Assembly (NCBI GenBank): GCA_020634855.1
Contig: JACKAU010000003.1
Coordinates: forward strand, 372,001-436,000
Reading direction: 5' to 3'
Length of the DNA stretch: 64,000 bases
Source of the DNA: Anaerolineales bacterium
Lineage (GTDB): Bacteria; Chloroflexota; Anaerolineae; 4572-78; J111
Shown: piece after piece, positions 16,929 to 25,832 of the stretch
How positions within the stretch are numbered: position 1 is the first letter of the stretch
Layout of the letters: every line of letters starts with the position of its first letter
Translations under genes and position numbers: made by a program
Notes under the pieces: generated by a model
The model's database searches: none
What the model saw: the letters and a program-made list of their open reading frames with translations, nothing else
What the model was told of the DNA's origin: nothing

Positions 16929-17672
16929 CTAAGATTGTCCCTCGCTAAGAAATAGTAACCATTTTAAGGTTTTGGCATTATGAACGGCGTAGCCGCAGCC
17001 ATCATTGTTGAAGTAGACGAAAACATCCTTACCCATCGACTGCCACTCGCAGATGCGGTCGCGCCACCAGCGCAGGTTGTCGTCGGCGTAGGAGCCGGCA
17101 TAGAGGTGGTGCTGGTCAGGGCCGTGCATCCGCACGTAGACAAACGGGGCGGTGGCGCGTAGGATACAGGGTAAATAAGCCCCGCTCTAGGACACAGTAG
17201 GCCACCTGGTGCTGTTCTAACAAGGCCAAGGTTGCCTCGTTGTGCCAGGACGGATGGCGGAACTCGACCGCTACGCGCAGGCCGGCCGGTAATTGATCTA
17301 AAAAGTAGGCTAAGCGCGGCATATCGCATTCAAAGGTAAGGGGTAACTGCACCAAAAGACCCCCATTTTCGATCCCAGATGACCCAAGCCGTCACAAATC
17401 CGGGTCAACCACCGTTCAGGCTGATAGAGCCGGGTAGCATGGGTTAGCCCTCGGGGAGCTTTGACGGTCATGACAAAATCTTCCGGCAGACGCCGCCACC
17501 AGCCGGCAAAGGTGCGATCGGCCGGCCAGCGATAGGTGCTGCTATTGAGTTCGACCGATTGAAAATGGGCCCAGTAATAGGGCAGCCGTTGAAATGGGGG
17601 TAAACCCGGCGGATAAATGATGTTCTGCCAGTGGTCATAACTCCAGCCGGACGTGCCAATATGTACGGTCAT
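16929..17672 (-). pseudogene. DUF72 family protein with two compensating frameshifts
   Basis: DUF72 proteins (YecE-like) have a TIM-barrel fold and unknown function. The start is canonical (MTVHIGTSGWSYDHWQNIIY PPGL), with FKAPR-like VMTVKAPRGLTHATRL, VAVEFRHPSWHN, APFVYVRMHGP and the VFVYFNNDGCGYAVHNAKTL end all present, but in three frames. The first shift is a missing G in the run at 17360-17364. The second is an extra base near 17169-17171 (a CCC run on the minus strand). Net length is a multiple of three (248 codons). Both lie in homopolymers, so sequencing error is a real alternative to a pseudogene. Confidence 0.8.
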
Positions 17673-17825
17673 AGTTCTTTAAACAACGATCATATTTAGG
17701 TCGTTTTAACTTTAAGCGGTTACGTTGGTTTAGACAGAATTAACACGATTAATATGATTTTTACTTATTTTATCCTGAAAATCCTGTCAATCCTGTCTAT
17801 TCATTCTGATGGCAAACTCATTTGT

Positions 17826-17976
17826 TAATTAACTCAAGTTGCCACCTATCCGCGAATAAGACCTGACAGGTTTCAAACGGGCCTTAATGCGACTAAATTG
17901 CCCGGTGCCCTGATTTTTCTCTGGACGGTAATTCCAAAACCTGTCAGGTCTGATGGGTAGCAACTTGGGTTAATTA
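17826..17976. repeat. About 150-bp palindromic repeat element, copy 1
   Basis: It is bounded by near-perfect inverted repeats (TAATTAACTCAAGTTGCCAC at the left, the complementary TAGCAACTTGGGTTAATTA at the right). A second internal pair is AGACCTGACAGGTTT with AAACCTGTCAGGTCT. A related element lies at 21298-21446. The form is MITE-like and non-coding. The 150 bases before it (17690-17825) hold only AT-rich repeat fragments (ACAGAATTAACACGATT, also at 52912). Confidence 0.7.
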
Positions 17977-17986
17977 TGAAAATCTG

Positions 17987-18946
17987 TTAAGTTGTTTGGG
18001 TTGGGTGTGGCTGATTGGCTTCGAGCGACTCCGCTTGACGTAATTTTCCGCTGCTGCGCCGGCGGGCTACTTCCGTACCGGTAATGACAATGGTTAACCA
18101 ACCCAGTCCCGCCGCATAGCCGGCCGCAATGTCGCTAAAATAGTGCACGCCCAGATACATCCGGCTAAAGCCGATGAATAAAATGAACCAGATCGTGATA
18201 CAAGCCAGGGCCATTCTTTTCCAGCGCAGATCGGCCACCAACACACTCAAAATATACGCCAGCATCCCATACATCACCACCGATCCCATGGCGTGCCCGC
18301 TGGGAAAACTATAAAACGATTCAACCAGTAACGGATTGTCAAAGGTCGGTCTGGCCCGTTGAAAGGCGAATTTCAACACGAAGTTTAAGACCGAATTACC
18401 AATAATGGCCACGGCCCAACTGATTAACAGCAGTTTATGCTGACGAAGTAACAGCCACAGGGCCACGCCTAACCCAATGACAATAGTGGCCATGCGTCCC
18501 CCCAAATTGGTAATCAGGTGGAACAGTGTGATTTCAAACGCATTCGCATTTTGATAAAGCGCGTTGGCCAATTCCTGGTCAAAGCGAACCACGCCTTCAG
18601 CTTCAACTACTTGTTTAGCCAAGTTACCGAACATGACGAACGTGATAAAGCTAATAATAAAGCCCACCGTCAAATGCAGCCCCAAATAGCTATCCGGTGA
18701 TAAACGCCGGCCCAAAAACCCCCAAAAACGAGGGCTGGTTTGCCATAATTTATGAGCGATAGCTGAGGCCGACAGGCGTTCCCACACCGAATAACCGGTC
18801 TGCCACAATTGGCCATAGTATTGATTAAATAACTGCCAACTCACCACCATCCCTAACAGGACCAGGACGGTCACCAAGGTGATAAAAGTCAGAGCATATT
18901 GGCCGATTAATCCGGCGATGGTCTCAGTGATAGCCAAGTGGGTCAT
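17987..18946 (-). CDS. PAP2 family phosphatase
   Basis: A 319-residue membrane protein with six transmembrane segments. The acid-phosphatase motifs are present: KFAFQRARP (motif 1), YSFPSGHAMGS (motif 2, catalytic His) and SRMYLGVHYFSDIAAGYAAG (motif 3, second His). Such enzymes dephosphorylate lipid phosphates (phosphatidate or undecaprenyl-PP type). It follows a diacylglycerol-kinase-like gene by three bases, so the pair probably cycles a phospholipid or prenol phosphate. Confidence 0.9.
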   Translation of the reverse strand: MTHLAITETIAGLIGQYALTFITLVTVLVLLGMVVSWQLFNQYYGQLWQTGYSVWERLSASAIAHKLWQTSPRFWGFLGRRLSPDSYLGLHLTVGFIISFITFVMFGNLAKQVVEAEGVVRFDQELANALYQNANAFEITLFHLITNLGGRMATIVIGLGVALWLLLRQHKLLLISWAVAIIGNSVLNFVLKFAFQRARPTFDNPLLVESFYSFPSGHAMGSVVMYGMLAYILSVLVADLRWKRMALACITIWFILFIGFSRMYLGVHYFSDIAAGYAAGLGWLTIVITGTEVARRRSSGKLRQAESLEANQPHPTQTT

Positions 18947-18949
18947 TGA

Positions 18950-19906
18950 TCAATCGTTATCATCATCAAATGTGGGCAGCCACAGGGTAAGGGCCCCCGG
19001 TAGAATCTCTATCGATACGGTGTTCCCCTGACCGGCGTCGGCCGCCATAGGGCCAAGGCCTTCAGCCGGATCGCGATCCGGGGGCCGGTCGGTCTTTTTC
19101 GGGCGGACTTCCCCATCAATATGCAAGGGAAAGCCGGTCCATTGAATCTCGATCGTTTTAGCCTTGGAGTGTATCACACTTTCGTACTTGTCTAGATTTT
19201 CCATAAACAATCCGGCCGCATACGCCAACAGCGTTTCATCTTTATTCTCTTTAACTTGGACGACATCAAAAAAACCGTCGCCCGGATCGGCCTCCGGCGC
19301 GAATTTAAGGCGTGGCCCAACGGCGTTCGTGTTGAGCACTTCCACTAACAGATGGCTATCAACAAAGCTGTTGCCGTCGATAGAAATCAGGGGGTAGTAA
19401 CGTTTGTCCTCAACCATATTCTTAAACGCGGCCTCAATTGAGCGCAGGACACTCTTTCCCTGGTTAGGGTCGTAGGTGGCCAGGATGTCGGCAAATATGC
19501 CAAAGCCGGCCCCTTCCAAGAAATAATCAGCACCCCAGGGGCCGCGCACATAGCCCACATCGTATTTATATTCGATGGGGTCTTTTAGTCCGGCCAGAAT
19601 TTCCAGCGGGTCGCGGTAGATACCCAGATTTTTGGAGATATTGTTAGCGGTACCCAACGGAATGAGGGCAATCGGGACGTCTTTATCAATTAAGCGCGTG
19701 GCCACCGCGCGCAGAGTGCCATCCCCCCCGGCCACAATCACCAATCCTTCGGTGGTCTCGGCCAGAATAGAATCTAAATCTTGTTGACTACTGGTCGATT
19801 TATAGACCGGTTTGAAGCCCATATCCAGCAAAGCCGCCTTGATATCATCCAGCGAAATCTGGTCGATGTTGCGGGCATTGCGATTATAAATTAAGGTTGC
19901 TTGCAT
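18950..19906 (-). CDS. Diacylglycerol kinase catalytic-domain (YegS/DgkB-like) lipid kinase
   Basis: About 318 residues from ATG at 19906 (MQATLIYNRNARN); the longer frame from TTG 19930 has no better ribosome site. The DAGK catalytic signature GLVIVAGGDGTLRAVATRLI is at about residue 70, IALIPLGTANNISKNLGI follows, and the C-terminal substrate-binding sheet ends in FPLHIDGEVRP. It phosphorylates a lipid (diacylglycerol or related) with ATP. It sits directly upstream of the PAP2 phosphatase gene, a functional match. Confidence 0.9.
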   Translation of the reverse strand: MQATLIYNRNARNIDQISLDDIKAALLDMGFKPVYKSTSSQQDLDSILAETTEGLVIVAGGDGTLRAVATRLIDKDVPIALIPLGTANNISKNLGIYRDPLEILAGLKDPIEYKYDVGYVRGPWGADYFLEGAGFGIFADILATYDPNQGKSVLRSIEAAFKNMVEDKRYYPLISIDGNSFVDSHLLVEVLNTNAVGPRLKFAPEADPGDGFFDVVQVKENKDETLLAYAAGLFMENLDKYESVIHSKAKTIEIQWTGFPLHIDGEVRPKKTDRPPDRDPAEGLGPMAADAGQGNTVSIEILPGALTLWLPTFDDDND

Positions 19907-20060
19907 AGTGACATCTCTTAGATAACTCAAGTTGACATTGAGAGGGGGAGTCGGGAGTAGGAGAAAAGCGATTACTTCCTACTCCCGACTCCTTACTCCC
20001 GTTTAGTTAGAATTGAACCGGTGTGTTTTTAACACGTCCTAGACACCGTCGTAACTTGGA

Positions 20061-21266
20061 TTAGCTGACATCATTAAATTCAGCAGCGGCTTGTTCAAAA
20101 CTTTGCTCTAACTCGTCCAGAGCTTGATTGATGCCGCTTTCCATCTCTTGCCAGGCGGTTTCGCTGGACGCTTCCAACTCCTCTTGCTGCTGTTCTAAGT
20201 TGGCTAACTGTTGGTTGAGATCGGTGATCTGCTCGTTCAGTTCGGCCTGGGCCGCATCATCGAGTTGTTCGGCTTGCAACTGCAGGTCATCAATCCGCGC
20301 TCGGTACTCATAGATGTTAGCGTCGAGTTCGCGTTCAAGTTCGGCCCGCTCTTGCATAACTTCAGCGGCGGTTTCATTCACTTCTTGTTCTAACTCTTCC
20401 TGAGCTAATCCGGCCTGAATAGCCGCCTGATCGTAGTTCTGTTCCAGTTCGGCTAAACCGGTTTCGAAGCTGTTAACCGTGTCTTGCCAGTTTTCGGCAG
20501 TCACCGCTTGAACCTGGTCAACCTGCTGATCGAGGCTGTCCCATTCGCGGTTAAGCTCGGCAATCTCTTCATTCAATTCGGCCTGGGCCGCATCATCGAG
20601 CTGGTCGGCTTGCGCTTGCAGCTCATCAATCCGGGCCCGATATTCATACATGTTGGCCTCTACTTCTTGTTGAAACTCGGCGGCGGCTTGCTCACTGTAA
20701 GCTTCAGCCACATCCATACTTTGATCGATGTCTTGCACGGCTTCGGCCGATTCTTGCTGAACCTCGTCAGCCGCTTGGTCGGCTTCTTCGGCTACTTCAG
20801 CGCCGGCGGCGACGAAGAACGCGCCCACTTCAGCCAAGCCATTTTGAATATCATCAACGGTTTCAGCATAATCCACTTGAAACTCGTCCCACTCTTGCGC
20901 GGTTTCCACCTGAAGCTCATCGAGTTGCTGTTGGGCCTCAGCCGCTTCCTGGCGCAGTTCCGCCATCGATTCGTTGAATTCAACCTGGGCTTCCTCACTC
21001 AACTGCTCCGCTTGAACTTCTAACTCATCCATCTCTTGGTTGAGTTCTTGCAGCTGCTGCCCGGCGGCGGCGCGGGCTTCTTCAAATTGAATCTCAGAAT
21101 AATCTTCAATCGCTTCGCCGGCCTCTTCAACTTCTTGCTCCATCTGCTCTTCGGCGACGGCCTCGTTTTGTTCTTCCACCTCATTGTCTTGAGTGGTGCC
21201 ACAGGCCATCATCAGGGCCATTGAGCCCATTAATACCAATATGACGAGTATTTTTCGAATCTTAAT
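20061..21266 (-). CDS. Coiled-coil repeat lipoprotein, probable AUU start
   Basis: A highly acidic, Gln/Glu/Ala-rich coiled-coil protein. The first ordinary start is TTG at 21239, but a perfect AGGAGG site is six bases before ATT at 21266-21264. Starting there gives MKIRKILVILVLMGSMALMMAC, a complete lipoprotein signal peptide ending in the lipobox Cys. The mature part has long repeats sharing YEYRARIDELQAQADQLDDA and AQAELNEEIAELNREW (twice strongly, once weakly). It is probably anchored to the outer face of the membrane as an extended helical spacer. The start codon is either genuinely AUU or an ATG changed by one base. Confidence 0.75.
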   Translation of the reverse strand: MKIRKILVILVLMGSMALMMACGTTQDNEVEEQNEAVAEEQMEQEVEEAGEAIEDYSEIQFEEARAAAGQQLQELNQEMDELEVQAEQLSEEAQVEFNESMAELRQEAAEAQQQLDELQVETAQEWDEFQVDYAETVDDIQNGLAEVGAFFVAAGAEVAEEADQAADEVQQESAEAVQDIDQSMDVAEAYSEQAAAEFQQEVEANMYEYRARIDELQAQADQLDDAAQAELNEEIAELNREWDSLDQQVDQVQAVTAENWQDTVNSFETGLAELEQNYDQAAIQAGLAQEELEQEVNETAAEVMQERAELERELDANIYEYRARIDDLQLQAEQLDDAAQAELNEQITDLNQQLANLEQQQEELEASSETAWQEMESGINQALDELEQSFEQAAAEFNDVS

Positions 21267-21297
21267 TTTCTTCCTCCTTAAATTCTAATTTATACTG

Positions 21298-21446
21298 ATC
21301 TTAAGTTACCACCTTGCCGCGAACAAGACCTGACAGGTTTTCAAACGAGCCTTAATCCGGCTAAATGCCGGGGATTGTCCTGATTTTTCTCGAGACAGTA
21401 CCGCCTAAACCTGTCAGGTCTGATCGGTAGTAACTTGGGTTACTTA
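21298..21446. repeat. About 150-bp palindromic repeat element, copy 2
   Basis: Same architecture as 17826-17976: outer arms TTAAGTTACCACC and GGTAGTAACTTGGGTTAC TTA, inner arms AGACCTGACAGGTTT and AAACCTGTCAGGTCT, and shared spacer text (CCTTAATCCGGCTAAAT here, CCTTAATGCGACTAAAT there, and CCTGATTTTTCTC in both). It touches the stop of the following minus-strand gene. The two copies bracket the PAP2, lipid kinase and lipoprotein genes. Confidence 0.7.
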
Positions 21447-22412
21447 AGGTCTGGGTAACCCTTGCTTATCGGCTTCGTCTTTAGCCGTTTCGGCCGCCGA
21501 ACGACCGGCTTCTTCAGCCACATACTGCACTTTCTCGACGGTTTCTTGGGCCTTGGCCTGCACCTGATCAACCAACTGATCGCGCGATGGACCCATCAAT
21601 TCATTTTCTTTTTGCGTGTTCGGCGCTAACATGCCAACGATGGCCCCGGCGGCCAAGGCTACCGCCCCAGCAGCTAACGGATTGTCATAAAACAGATCTT
21701 TGGTGGTGCGCTTGGCGCGGCGGCTGTAGTAATAGGTGTTGTCCCGTGCCGTTTCGGCCAACTGCCCGGAATACTCTACGGTGGCTTCCTGGGCATGATT
21801 CACCAGGTCGCCCACCGAGTCGACAGTGTGGCTAACCGTCTCTTTGACCTGCCCGGCCGCATTGGCTAGCCCAGTCCGAGCCGACGCCGCCAAATCGGAT
21901 GCCTGTTCTTTGGTGCGATGGGCGGTGTCTTTGACGTCCTCACCGATGTATCCCCCTCGATTGGTCTCTTCGTCAAGATAATGAGCCCGATCAAAATAGC
22001 GGGATTGGTAAGCTTCGCTGCCCATATCGCCGTAAGTGGGATAGTAATCATCGTCTTCACTACGGTGAGTACTATTATTATTAAAAAGCAGCCAGCCGAT
22101 CCCCAGCCCGATCAGGGCCGATGGTATAGGGTTATCCCTGACGGTATTCACCAGGCCGCTGCGCCAATTTCCGGCTGTATCTGAAACTTGGTATGCCATT
22201 TCTTCTACCTTTCCTTTAGTTGCGTCTTTGATATTTTGCTTGAGTTGATGGGTCAGATGATCTGGTGACAGCTTGTGTTGGATGGCGTCGATGGTTTGAC
22301 TCATCTCGGTTCGGGTGGCCTCAATTTGGGCCTTAATCTCCTGTGGATCATCCGTTTCCCGGTAAGTAAATCTCTTAGCGATGGGGTTTAATTGAGTTGA
22401 TGCTGTAGCCAT
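21444..22412 (-). CDS. DUF3618 domain membrane-associated protein
   Basis: A 322-residue protein. Residues 22-60 (DPQEIKAQIEATRTEMSQTI DAIQHKL) are the DUF3618 signature. Then come an amphipathic region, a short transmembrane helix (IPSALIGLGIGWLLF), long Ala-rich helices (TGLANAAGQVKETVSHTVDS) and a second membrane helix (NPLAAGAVALAAGAIVGMLA). The protein resembles stress-type DUF3618/YtxH proteins. It overlaps the next gene upstream by 25 bases, so the trio to 23344 is one operon. Confidence 0.85.
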   Translation of the reverse strand: MATASTQLNPIAKRFTYRETDDPQEIKAQIEATRTEMSQTIDAIQHKLSPDHLTHQLKQNIKDATKGKVEEMAYQVSDTAGNWRSGLVNTVRDNPIPSALIGLGIGWLLFNNNSTHRSEDDDYYPTYGDMGSEAYQSRYFDRAHYLDEETNRGGYIGEDVKDTAHRTKEQASDLAASARTGLANAAGQVKETVSHTVDSVGDLVNHAQEATVEYSGQLAETARDNTYYYSRRAKRTTKDLFYDNPLAAGAVALAAGAIVGMLAPNTQKENELMGPSRDQLVDQVQAKAQETVEKVQYVAEEAGRSAAETAKDEADKQGLPRP

Positions 22413-22774
22413 TCCTTATCCTCCTGTAAAGACTTGATGGTCCGTTCCGGGGTCATTGTTGTTTTTTGGAGCGACTCCCAGCCATTCAACGCCACCAAGG
22501 CGCCAATTCCGGCCACTACAGACCCTACCAAAAAGGCGGCCAGCCAGAGCGGCATCACCACGGCTAACACGAGCACCAGGGCGGCCAACAGCACTAAAAA
22601 TCCACCATAGGCCACCACCCCACCGGCGGCTATGAGGGCCACATCTTTGCCGGCTTTATTGGCCTTCTGAGTCAATTCCACTTTGGCTAACTGGACTTCC
22701 TGACGGATCAGAGCGCTGGTGCCGGCCGATAGTTCCGAAAATAGTTGGCCTAATGATTGTTGTTCCTTGATCAT
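22388..22774 (-). CDS. Phage holin superfamily III (holin-X-like) membrane protein
   Basis: A 128-residue protein with MIKEQQSLGQLFSELSAGTS ALIRQEVQLAKVEL as the cytoplasmic start and two transmembrane helices (AAGGVVAYGGFLVLLAALVL, LWLAAFLVGSVVAGIGALVA). This is the Actinobacterial holin-X/DUF1469 pattern. In chromosomal operons with DUF3618 and DUF883-like proteins these are not phage holins but membrane proteins of unknown role. Overlaps the downstream gene. Confidence 0.85.
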   Translation of the reverse strand: MIKEQQSLGQLFSELSAGTSALIRQEVQLAKVELTQKANKAGKDVALIAAGGVVAYGGFLVLLAALVLVLAVVMPLWLAAFLVGSVVAGIGALVALNGWESLQKTTMTPERTIKSLQEDKEWLQHQLN

Positions 22775-22786
22775 GGTCTACCCTCT

Positions 22787-23344
22787 CTAATAGTTGCGAT
22801 CGAAATCACGAGGTTTGCGATTGCGCCGGGGAGGATAGGTGGTGGTATATTTCGCCACGCGCCGGGCCGGACTGTCGACCGGTTGATAGTTATAACTGCT
22901 GGTTTGGCCGCCGCCGCTACTGGTAAAGAACCGGCCCATGGCCAAACCGAGCATGAAGGCCCCGCCTAAAAAGATTTCAGGCCGGCGTCGGGCAAAGTCG
23001 GCTGCGTCGGCGACCAGTTGATCGACATTACGCTCATCAATATAGCGCGATACCTGCTCGATCTGGTCGGCCACCTTCTCAGTATAGTGGGCCACCGTCT
23101 CTCGATCCTGGTCACGTAGTTCCTGCCCGCCGGTGCGGATGGCCTGAGCAACCGTATTCAACTCGCTGGCCGCTTGCTTCTTTTGCGACTCGGCGGCGGT
23201 TTTCACTTGAGCCTGGACCTGATCTTTGGTTTCTATGGCTTTGTCTTGAGCCTGCTGCACAGAGGGCCGGGTCGCTTCTGGCTCTTCAGGAGTGAACGAT
23301 TCAACTTTCGGCCAAATATGGTTGCCTTCAGCAGGGTGAGTCAT
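22787..23344 (-). CDS. DUF883/ElaB-like amphipathic membrane protein
   Basis: A 185-residue protein. It is mostly charged helix (QAQVKTAAESQKKQAASELN, then QEVSRYIDERNVDQLVADAA-like sequence), followed by one transmembrane helix near residues 125-145 (RRPEIFLGGAFMLGLAMGRF), and a short basic Tyr/Arg-rich tail. The layout (long helix, then R-x-P-x-x-x-L-G-x-AF-x-x-G helix) is that of DUF883/ElaB-type proteins. It is the first gene of the operon with the holin-like and DUF3618 genes; ATG is preceded by AGGAGAT. Confidence 0.65.
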   Translation of the reverse strand: MTHPAEGNHIWPKVESFTPEEPEATRPSVQQAQDKAIETKDQVQAQVKTAAESQKKQAASELNTVAQAIRTGGQELRDQDRETVAHYTEKVADQIEQVSRYIDERNVDQLVADAADFARRRPEIFLGGAFMLGLAMGRFFTSSGGGQTSSYNYQPVDSPARRVAKYTTTYPPRRNRKPRDFDRNY

Positions 23345-23548
23345 AATGATCTCCTTTATGAATAATGATCAATAATAGATGGTTGATTTTTGACTTACTT
23401 TAGTGTAACAGGTTAGGCGCTGTCGCCGTAGACCAAAACGAGTGATTTTAGGCCGACATCAGCGCTATTTTTAGGTCAAGCGGTTTGCCCAATTGAGCGG
23501 GTTTATTGGTTTGATTGTGTAACCCTATTTGGTGACAGGCGAGTAGTT

Positions 23549-24193
23549 CTAAGCATAATCAGAGGATGAACCGGACTGCGCTTTGACCCGACGAAAGATA
23601 TAATAAGCCACGACCAACCCTAAAATCACCCAAAACACGGTTTCATAAGTATCGACAAATTGAAGCACTTGCTCCCAATTGCTGCCCAGATAAAAGCCCG
23701 CACCTAATAAAATCAGGTTCCAAATGGTGGTACCGATGGCGGTATAGACCAAAAATTTGACCAACCCCATGCCATTAAGCCCGGCCGGCAAGGAGATCAA
23801 GCTGCGGATAGCCGGCATCAACCGGCCGACCAAAACCATAATGGGGCCGTGCCGATCGAATTTGTCCATGGCCTGGTTAAAGTCGTCTTCCGACAGCAGA
23901 AAGTATTGGCCATAGCGGTCAAACCACTGCTTAGCCCGGTCGTGGCTGATGGCGATACCGATATAATAGATGGCCACCACGCCGAACAACGCCCCGACCG
24001 TACCGGCTGCCAGCGCCCCCACAAAATTCAATTCACCTTTGCTGACCAATGAGCCGGCAAAGGGCATGATGACTTCAGAGGGAATAGGCGGGAAAATATT
24101 CTCCAAAAACATCAACAGCGCGATGCCGACGTAGCCCATAGCCGATACGAGTTGTTCGGCCCACATTCTGATCTGTTCTAAAAGCTGCGCCAC
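23549..24193 (-). CDS. DedA family membrane protein
   Basis: DedA family proteins are membrane transporters thought to flip undecaprenyl phosphate or phospholipids. The sequence has LLMFLENIFPPIPSEVIMPF AGSL, the E-x-x-x-P-x-P-x-E re-entrant motif, FDRHGPIMVLVGRLMPAIRS with the conserved RxxP/R segment, and LPAGLNGMGLVKFLVYTAIG. I place the start at GTG 24193 (VAQLLEQIRMWAEQ), which has AAGGA about eight bases upstream and gives a normal 214-residue length. A longer frame reaches 24289 but its extra N-terminus is not family-like. Confidence 0.88.
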   Translation of the reverse strand: MAQLLEQIRMWAEQLVSAMGYVGIALLMFLENIFPPIPSEVIMPFAGSLVSKGELNFVGALAAGTVGALFGVVAIYYIGIAISHDRAKQWFDRYGQYFLLSEDDFNQAMDKFDRHGPIMVLVGRLMPAIRSLISLPAGLNGMGLVKFLVYTAIGTTIWNLILLGAGFYLGSNWEQVLQFVDTYETVFWVILGLVVAYYIFRRVKAQSGSSSDYA

Positions 24194-24442
24194 AATTGTT
24201 TTCCTTACATCACTGATTGTCTCTTTTAAGGATACCGTACATTGGGGCTGGCGCGTACACCATATTGAATGATTTATAACCGCTAACATGGGCTAAATTG
24301 GCCCGGCTCCATCGTACGACGAACCAAAGCCACCTGAAAATAGCCCAACCTGCTTAGAAATATTACTCGATTTGGTATGGTTGTCCCCCCAACTCCTGGC
24401 ATACAATGAAAATAGAACCCTCAACTAAGGATTATCTAAGAC

Positions 24443-25384
24443 ATGAACAAAACTTATCTCAAATACGGGCTGCATGTAGCTATCTTAGGGGGCTTGATTG
24501 TGGCCGGATTCAAATATTTAAGCGGTGAGGAAATTTTAGCCGCCCTCGGCTCATTCGATTACCGCTACACGCCGCTGCTGCTGGCGCTGTCGGTGGCTTA
24601 TGTGTTAGTAAAAGGCTGGCGCTTTATTATTTTAACCCAACCTTACACCGATTTACCATGGGGCGTGATCATGCGGGCTTACGTAGCCGGCCAGGCCGCG
24701 ACCCTCCTACCCGGCGGGGTGGCCGCCCGGGCGGGCTTGCTGAACCAGGCCGATGTCCCGGTCAGTAAAGGCAGCGTGCCGGTGGCCTTCTCCAGCGGCA
24801 TGGACCAGGTGGTTTTGATTAGCGGCGCGCTTATCGCCGCCCTCTGGTTTGAACAGGGGCGCACCCCTATCTTCATTATAATAGGGCTGATTGTACTTCT
24901 GGCGGGGTTGCTAATTGTGCCGGTTACCCGTCAATTTATGGCCTCGACCGCCGATTGGATCGCCGCCAAGTGCGGCGTTGAAGAAAAGTGGCATGGATTC
25001 CTTAAAGCGGTACCCGAGGTATTCACGTGGCCGATCATCGGCGGGGGGTTAGCGCTAACCGCCCTCACCGTTATCCTCCATTTAACAATTCTTTATTTTG
25101 TTATTCTGGGCCTGGGCGAAACAATGCGTCTCTCGGCTTTGGTGCTGGCCTACATTTTGCCGACGGTATTGGGCCGGTTGTCCGGCTTACCGGGCGGCGT
25201 AGGCGTAACCGAAGCCAGCATGGTCGGCTTTATGACCTCAACCTCCGACATCGGCTCCAACACCGCCATTGCCGCCGTGGCGTTGTTCCGGATCGTGACG
25301 ATTTTGTTTGCTGCCTTGTTAGGCGCCCTGGTTTACTTTGTCGGCTGGCGCGGGGAAGAAGAAGCGGCGGCCTCGTCCTCGTAG
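24443..25384 (+). CDS. LPG-synthase-type flippase-like membrane protein (UPF0104)
   Basis: A 313-residue protein of about eight transmembrane helices, matching the membrane half of lysylphosphatidylglycerol synthase. Features include GWRFIILTQPYTDLPWGVIM RAYVAGQAATLLPGG near residue 60 (family: L-x-P-x-R) and the RLSGLPGGVGVTEASMVGFM segment near residue 255, characteristic of this family. There is no soluble aminoacyl-transferase domain, so it is a stand-alone transporter-like member. It is the first plus-strand gene after the stress island. Confidence 0.85.
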   Translation: MNKTYLKYGLHVAILGGLIVAGFKYLSGEEILAALGSFDYRYTPLLLALSVAYVLVKGWRFIILTQPYTDLPWGVIMRAYVAGQAATLLPGGVAARAGLLNQADVPVSKGSVPVAFSSGMDQVVLISGALIAALWFEQGRTPIFIIIGLIVLLAGLLIVPVTRQFMASTADWIAAKCGVEEKWHGFLKAVPEVFTWPIIGGGLALTALTVILHLTILYFVILGLGETMRLSALVLAYILPTVLGRLSGLPGGVGVTEASMVGFMTSTSDIGSNTAIAAVALFRIVTILFAALLGALVYFVGWRGEEEAAASSS

Positions 25385-25740
25385 GCCGGAGGCCCGTAAA
25401 GTCCTAACTCGGACAAGCCGGCCCCCAACGAGGGATAGACAGAATTAACAAAATTTACAAACAAGATTTATTTTTGAAACATCCAATCCTGAAAATTCGA
25501 GACGATTCAGTATTTTAATATCTGCGAATTCATTCGCAGCCTGATAAAGAAACGTGTTGAAAACACGTTAAGAGAACAATAACCTGTTTCAACCGGTTTT
25601 CTTTAGCAGCGACCGAATTCATTCGGTGGCGATAGGCCGGATGGCTACAGACCAGGAATTACCGAATCCTCTCAATTCTGTTAATTCTGTCCAAAATCGG
25701 CGTACAAATTTGGTCGTCCCCCGAAGCCCTTCAGACTAAG
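25385..25740. other. Intergenic region with several small palindromes
   Basis: No gene is seen in this 356-base stretch. It contains stacked short hairpins: GCGAATTCATTCGC (near 25526), ACGTGTTGAAAACACGT (near 25550), CCGAATTCATTCGG (near 25612), and fragments of the ACAGAATTAAC repeat at both ends (near 25440 and 25680). It looks like a patch of intergenic repeats. Confidence 0.5.
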
Positions 25741-25832
25741 GTTGCCCTATCCGAGGGCGCTTCAGCGTCCTTCCCTCTTTCAGCGTGACGGCTTCCGCCT
25801 CGCGCTCCTCTTCAGCCGTCACGCTGCTCTGT

